64,000 nucleotides of DNA from NCBI RefSeq assembly GCF_000495855.1, contig NZ_AWGF01000019.1, positions 1 through 64,000 of the forward strand, written 5' to 3'. The position numbers were made by a program, and so were the translations under genes. Below, piece by piece: positions 60,231 to 64,000 of this stretch. The notes under the pieces were generated by a model. It saw only the letters and a program-made list of their open reading frames with translations, ran no database searches and was not told the DNA's origin. The DNA is from Asticcacaulis sp. YBE204 (GTDB lineage Bacteria > Pseudomonadota > Alphaproteobacteria > Caulobacterales > Caulobacteraceae). Each line of letters begins with the position of its first letter. The first letter of the stretch is position 1.

Positions 60231-60773
60231 ATGATGAAGGCCGTACTGTTTTTTAGCCGCTGGTGGTCGGTCATCGCCCTGATCAGTGCGCTGAGCCTGC
60301 TGGGCGCGGCCCATGCCTTCCAGACCTTCGGCGACCTCAATCCCTGCCATCTGTGCCTGAAACAGCGCGACATCTACTGGATCGCCGTCGGGGTGTCGCT
60401 GGTAGCCACCGTCTGGGCGGTGTTTACAGGCGCCAAGGGACCGCCGCGCGTCTTTTCCTTCGTCCTGTTCGCCATCTTCGCCACAGGGTGCGCCATTGCC
60501 GTCTTCCATGCCGGCGGCGAGCTAAAATGGTGGGCCCTGCCCGCGACCTGTACCGGGTCTTCGGACGATGTGTCGATCGATTCGATCGCCGCCATGCTGT
60601 CGGGCGCCAATATCAAGGCGCCGCAGTGCGACATCGTGGCGTGGAGCTTTTTAGGCCTCAGCATGGCAGGATGGAACGCCGTGATTTCAGGCGTTCTGGC
60701 CGTCCTCAGCCTGATCGCCTCGCTGCGGCTGCAACTCTATTACCGCCTGTCCCAGCGTCAGGTCCGTAGTTAA
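60231..60773 (+). CDS. dsbB: Disulfide bond formation protein B
   Basis: The product is 180 residues with four membrane helices. The first periplasmic loop has Cys39 and Cys42 (CHLC) and the second has Cys107 and Cys133, the two redox pairs of DsbB. The preceding NPCHLCLKQRDIYW is the typical motif. It reoxidises DsbA and passes electrons to quinone. No dsbA is nearby. coq7, for ubiquinone synthesis, follows after the repeat at 60781. Confidence 0.92.
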   Translation: MMKAVLFFSRWWSVIALISALSLLGAAHAFQTFGDLNPCHLCLKQRDIYWIAVGVSLVATVWAVFTGAKGPPRVFSFVLFAIFATGCAIAVFHAGGELKWWALPATCTGSSDDVSIDSIAAMLSGANIKAPQCDIVAWSFLGLSMAGWNAVISGVLAVLSLIASLRLQLYYRLSQRQVRS

Positions 60774-60780
60774 TTTTTGC

Positions 60781-60823
60781 GCGCATTTGATCCCAAAACC
60801 GCTTCACACTTTTGGGAATGCGC
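60781..60823. repeat. 43-bp palindromic repeat, copy B
   Basis: GCGCATT/AATGCGC outer arms and CCCAAAA/TTTTGGG inner arms surround CCGCTTCACAC. Compared with copy A at 47705, both stems changed on both sides so that pairing is kept. It lies 16 bases before the coq7 start. Confidence 0.85.
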
Positions 60824-60839
60824 TTGAAGGACTTCCCCC

Positions 60840-61403
60840 ATGAGCGAATTCCGAACCGTTCCCCCCAAGCCCGGCGCGGGCGAGCGCGAACGGCGGCTGC
60901 ATGAGATCTTGCGCGTCGATCATGCGGGTGAACTGGCCGCGGTGCATATCTACCGCGCGCAGGCGGCCGTCTTCGGCGCGACGCCGCAAAAGGCCCTGAG
61001 CGACGATCTCAAGCGCATGGAAGGCGAGGAGCAGGTCCATCTCGACCGCTTCGAGACCCTGATGCGCGAACGTCGGGTGCGCCCGACCCTGATGACGCCG
61101 GTCTGGCGCCTGGCGGCGCTCGGCCTTGGGGCGACGACCGCTCTGCTCGGCGAAAAGGCCGCCCATGCCTGCACCGAAGCCGTCGAGAGCGTCATTTCGG
61201 ACCATTATCAGGCCCAGATCGACGAGACCCGTGCCCGCGATCCGCAACTGGCGGCCGAGCTTCAGCAGTTCCGCGACGACGAACTGCGTCACCACGACCA
61301 CGCCATAGAGGAAGGCGCGCACGAAGCGCCGCTCTATCCGCTGCTGTCGGCGGTGATCAAAGGCGGCTGCAAGCTGGCCATCAAAATCAGCGAAAAGATA
61401 TGA
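60840..61403 (+). CDS. coq7: Demethoxyubiquinone hydroxylase (COQ7 type)
   Basis: The product is 187 residues. The di-iron helices carry the ligands in RVDHAGELAAVHIYRAQ, MEGEEQVHLDRFE, EKAAHACTEAVESVI and RDDELRHHDHAIEEGAHEAP, so all expected Glu/His positions are visible. The enzyme performs a late ring hydroxylation of ubiquinone synthesis. AAGGA lies upstream. Its stop overlaps a downstream ATG (ATGA at 61400-61403), which suggests coupling to the DUF1003 gene in an altered frame. Confidence 0.95.
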   Translation: MSEFRTVPPKPGAGERERRLHEILRVDHAGELAAVHIYRAQAAVFGATPQKALSDDLKRMEGEEQVHLDRFETLMRERRVRPTLMTPVWRLAALGLGATTALLGEKAAHACTEAVESVISDHYQAQIDETRARDPQLAAELQQFRDDELRHHDHAIEEGAHEAPLYPLLSAVIKGGCKLAIKISEKI

Positions 61404-61458
61404 GCCACCACATTCCGAGCCGCCGCACCTTGTCTCGGATATTCCGCTGGGCGCGCGC

Positions 61459-61848
61459 ATGGCCGACGGCATTGCCTCGATCGTCGGTTCATGGCACTTC
61501 ATCATCGTGCAGTCGATCCTGCTGTTCGGCTGGCTGGTCATCAATAGCGTGGCGTGGATCAAGGGCTGGGACCCGTATCCGTTCATCCTGCTCAATCTGG
61601 TTCTGTCGTTTCAGGCGGCCTTCACCGCCCCGATCATCATGATGTCGCAGAACCGCCAGTCCGAGGTCGACCGGCAAAAGGCCGAAGCCGACTACACCGT
61701 CAATATCAAGGCCGAGGAGGATATCTGCGGTCTGCACGAGAAGATGGATCTGCTGCGCGAACAGGACGTGGCGCGGTTGATCGGCCTGCTGGAAACGGTG
61801 ATCGAGGACAATCGCGCCCTACGCGAAGAACTGGCGAAGCGGGATTAA
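61459..61848 (+). CDS. DUF1003 membrane protein, N terminus probably frameshifted
   Basis: From ATG 61459 the product is 129 residues with two helices and the DUF1003 core (ASIVGSWHFIIVQSILLFGW, WDPYPFILLNLVLSFQAAFT, APIIMMSQNRQSEVD). The frame stays open upstream and encodes DIPLGAR just before the ATG, as homologues do, yet has no start codon there. In another frame, ATG 61400 overlaps the coq7 stop and begins MSHHIPSRRTLS. A one-base change near 61430-61437 would join the two into a normal-length protein. This is either a real frameshift, a sequencing error or a short start. Confidence 0.8.
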   Translation: MADGIASIVGSWHFIIVQSILLFGWLVINSVAWIKGWDPYPFILLNLVLSFQAAFTAPIIMMSQNRQSEVDRQKAEADYTVNIKAEEDICGLHEKMDLLREQDVARLIGLLETVIEDNRALREELAKRD

Positions 61849-61849
61849 A

Positions 61850-61887
61850 CGCTAAAAAGTACCCGCTTGCGGGGCAACTTTTTAGCG
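61850..61887. terminator. Bidirectional terminator-like hairpin
   Basis: CGCTAAAAAGT (61850-61860) and ACTTTTTAGCG (61877-61887) are perfect 11-base arms with an inner CCGC/GCGG pair. It separates the convergent DUF1003 and htrA genes. T runs lie in the arms. Confidence 0.75.
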
Positions 61888-61893
61888 AATGCG

Positions 61894-63306
61894 TTAAAAC
61901 TGCGCCGTGATGGTCTGACCGCCGCGATTGATCGTCACCACAAAGCGGCCCTTGGCGGCTTTCAGCACCGCCTCAAGCTGCGCGGTCGAGGTGATCGCCT
62001 GCCCGTTGACGTCCTTGACGATATCGCCAGGACGGAAGCCCGCCGCCGCCGCATAGGACCGGCCCGACAGGCTATAGACCATGACACCCTTCGACGCCGC
62101 GAACGGATCGAGCCCCAGTTCGTCGGCCACGGCCGGTGACAGGTTGACGACCGTCGCCCCGGTCAGCGGGAAGTTGCCGGTAAGGGCGCGCTGGTCTTTT
62201 GGTGCGCCGCTGGGCGCGACGACCTTCGCATTGAGATTGACGATCTTGCCCGCGCGCACGACGTTCAGCGCCGCGTTACTGTTCACGCCCAGCAGGCTGA
62301 TGCGATAGTTCAGCGTCTTGGGATCGTTCACCGGCTCGCCATTGACGCTGAGGACCACGTCGCCGGTCTTGAGGCCCGCCTGATCCGCCGGACCGCCCGC
62401 ATAGACGTCGGAGACCAGCACACCGTCGGGCTTGGACAAGCCTAGCGATTTGGCGATGTCAGAGGTCACCGGGTCACCCTTGGCGCCCAGCCACGGTCTG
62501 ACCAGCGTGGATTTGCCGCCCAGCGCCGTATCAACGGCCCGCTTGACCACAGCGGCAGGGATGGCGAAGCCGACGCCTGCCGACGAGCCCGACCGCGACA
62601 GGATGAACGAGTTGATGCCGATCAGGTCGCCGTCCATGTCGATCAGCGCGCCGCCCGAATTACCGGGATTGATGGCGGCGTCGGTCTGGATGAAGGTGCC
62701 TTCGGCGTCGGTCGTGCGGTCAACGGCCGAGATAATACCGTTGGTCACGGTCTGCCCTACGCCGAACGGGTTGCCGATGGCCAGCACCAGATCGCCGACC
62801 TCAAGGTCGCGCCCGTCGTCGAGATTGATCGTCGGAAATTTCTCGCCATTGGCCTCCAGCTTGAGGATGGCCAGATCGGTGCGCTCGTCGGCCAGCAAGA
62901 CCTTGGCCGGGAATTCGCGCCGGTCGCTGAGGACGACCATCAGTTCCTGACCGCCCTGCACGACGTGGTTATTGGTGACGATGATGCCATCGCCGCGCAC
63001 AATGACGCCGGAGCCGAGCGATTTTTCGACGCGGGCCTGCGGCTGACCGCCGCCGAACATCTGCCAGAACGGATCGACCTGCTGGCGCGTGATGCGCTGG
63101 GCATAGACATTGACCACAGCGGGGGCGGTCTGCTTGACCACGGGGGCGAAGGACGATTTCAGCGTCCCGGCGTCGCCCGGCACCTTACGCGTGGCGGGCG
63201 CGGGGGCCTGATGGAGCCCCTGATAATCCTGCGACTTACCCTCCCCCGGCGAACAAGCCGCCAAAAGCGCAAAGGCGGAGACCATCAGGGCGGTTTTCAT
63301 CGTCAT
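61894..63306 (-). CDS. Do/DegP-like serine protease, probable lipoprotein
   Basis: The product is about 470 residues from ATG 63306 (GAG at proper distance; ATG 63333 is possible). The signal ends in LLAAC, a lipobox. The trypsin-like triad is His114 (TNNHVVQGG), Asp144 (ERTDLAIL) and Ser217 (NPGNSGGALID). Two PDZ domains follow (GGPADQAGLKTGDVVLSVNG and AAAGFRPGDIVKDVNGQ). It degrades or holds misfolded envelope proteins. Lipid anchoring distinguishes it from classical soluble DegP. Confidence 0.9.
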   Translation of the reverse strand: MTMKTALMVSAFALLAACSPGEGKSQDYQGLHQAPAPATRKVPGDAGTLKSSFAPVVKQTAPAVVNVYAQRITRQQVDPFWQMFGGGQPQARVEKSLGSGVIVRGDGIIVTNNHVVQGGQELMVVLSDRREFPAKVLLADERTDLAILKLEANGEKFPTINLDDGRDLEVGDLVLAIGNPFGVGQTVTNGIISAVDRTTDAEGTFIQTDAAINPGNSGGALIDMDGDLIGINSFILSRSGSSAGVGFAIPAAVVKRAVDTALGGKSTLVRPWLGAKGDPVTSDIAKSLGLSKPDGVLVSDVYAGGPADQAGLKTGDVVLSVNGEPVNDPKTLNYRISLLGVNSNAALNVVRAGKIVNLNAKVVAPSGAPKDQRALTGNFPLTGATVVNLSPAVADELGLDPFAASKGVMVYSLSGRSYAAAAGFRPGDIVKDVNGQAITSTAQLEAVLKAAKGRFVVTINRGGQTITAQF

Positions 63307-63385
63307 CGAAGCCATCTCTGTAAACGTCGTCATGGTCTATAATGTAAAAACCATCGTGGCGACTTCAAGGCGTGTTTGATTAAGG

Positions 63386-63526
63386 TTTAGCCACGGATAA
63401 GGCACGGATGCCGCGCAAGCGCGGCGAACACGGATGTCCTTCGTGGAGCTAAGGCTGTGCCTGTGACTCGGATATCCGTGTCAGCCGGTGAGAAGCACCG
63501 GCATCCGTGCCTTATCCGTGGCTAAA
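63386..63526. repeat. 141-bp element with perfect 28-bp inverted arms
   Basis: The arms 63386-63413 and 63499-63526 are exact reverse complements over 28 bases. They contain repeated CACGGAT units (CCACGGATAAGGCACGGATG in the left arm), and further CACGGAT/ATCCGTG copies lie in the loop. It fills the spacer between the MFS gene stop and the htrA leader. I see no coding capacity. Confidence 0.85.
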
Positions 63527-63530
63527 AAAC

Positions 63531-64000
63531 TTAAAACAGCGGCTCGCCGTCGTGGTGGATGTTCGGCGCTTTCGGCGGTGCAGGCTCGCCCTTGGCGCGG
63601 TCCCTGACCCCCAGCGACATCAGCAGCGCCACCAGAAGCGTCAGAGCCGCGGCAAAGAAGGCCGTGCCGCTCCATACCTTATCGACGCCGGGGCGCGTCA
63701 TAACCGACAGGATGTAGCCGAAGACGAACGGTGCGATGATGCCCGACAGCGACATCAGGCTCGACAGCGCCCCTTGCAACAGACCTTGTTCGTCCACCTT
63801 GACCCGTGTCGTCATTAGCGACTGCAAGGCCGCATTGGTCATCCCCCAGAAGCCCATCAAGGGGATCGAGAAAAGAAAGATGTGCCAGTTGGTATTATAA
63901 CCGTAGCTGATGAAACCCAGCGTGCCGCACAGCAGCCCCACCACCAAGGTCGCCTTCTCGCCGATGGTCTTTACGACAATCCCGGTCAGCCCGCCCTGCA
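63531..64000 (-). CDS. TetA-like MFS transporter, C-terminal part (5' end beyond window)
   Basis: The frame is open to the window edge, giving at least 156 residues, the last five or so helices of a major facilitator. Recognisable blocks are GGLTGIVVKTIGEKATLVVGL at the edge (read in two pieces), MTNAALQSLMTTRVKVDEQG and GALSSLMSLSGIIAPFVFGY, typical of TetA/DHA1 drug-proton antiporters. The start lies outside. The 28-bp inverted repeat directly follows the stop. Confidence 0.9.
   Translation of the reverse strand, partial: QGGLTGIVVKTIGEKATLVVGLLCGTLGFISYGYNTNWHIFLFSIPLMGFWGMTNAALQSLMTTRVKVDEQGLLQGALSSLMSLSGIIAPFVFGYILSVMTRPGVDKVWSGTAFFAAALTLLVALLMSLGVRDRAKGEPAPPKAPNIHHDGEPLF

Overview
The window is a GC-rich alphaproteobacterial chromosome segment, most likely from a member of the Caulobacterales (Asticcacaulis is my best guess). 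That rests on a textbook CtrA box (TTAA-N7-TTAA at 34407-34421), the style of the gene set (OMP_b-brl_3 TonB receptor, S1/P1 nuclease, several orphan signalling proteins, DUF4199 and DUF4142 proteins) and general codon and GC character. No rRNA is present, so genus is inference. Coding is dense, there are three tRNA genes (Leu-TAA, Lys-CTT, Leu-CAA), and I see no prophage, insertion sequence or CRISPR array.

Region by region. 1-6350: a small membrane protein/XRE regulator/alpha-beta hydrolase operon with two palindromic operator-like sites, a zinc-ribbon protein, a gamma carbonic anhydrase with a TonB receptor, a structured non-coding RNA candidate with its own terminator, and phoH. 6390-22700: housekeeping and signalling genes. 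These include an M28 peptidase, cinA-like and sfsA, a divergent pair of membrane-tethered LuxR-type regulators with mirror-image topology, an MprF-like protein, an HxlR/QorB pair, a Nudix hydrolase, an S1/P1 nuclease, a ferredoxin, an Hpt protein, a hybrid histidine kinase and a catalase-fold protein. 22744-27826: a methylcitrate (propionate) operon, thiolase-prpB-prpC-prpD, with a clear sigma70-like promoter and palindromic repeat elements in its spacers.

31315-56115 is the most coherent block, a large putrescine uptake and catabolism island. It has two glutamate-putrescine ligase paralogues, gamma-glutamylputrescine oxidase plus a second DAO-type oxidase, the aldehyde dehydrogenases PuuC and GabD, PuuD hydrolase, three class-III aminotransferases, the PotFGHI transporter and a GntR/FCD regulator. 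Five copies of a TGTGATCAC palindrome lie beside the transcription units of this island and seem absent from the other intergenic regions. They are the probable operators of the GntR protein, and so define a local regulon. Inside the island sit two tandem paralogues with an unusual architecture: a chemoreceptor signalling tip at the N terminus followed by a Cache-like sensor domain, with no membrane segment. A CtrA box precedes the first. An unrelated block (site-2 protease, a Tat-type exported protein, a DUF3313 lipoprotein) lies within the island.

56105-64000: small membrane proteins, an unknown two-gene membrane operon, marR, a YqaA/DedA protein, dsbB, coq7, a DUF1003 gene with a probable frameshifted start, a DegP/HtrA-like lipoprotein protease and the 3' part of a TetA-like MFS transporter cut by the window edge. 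Palindromic repeats are common in spacers. One 43-bp element occurs twice with compensatory changes in both stems, and one 141-bp element has perfect 28-bp arms.
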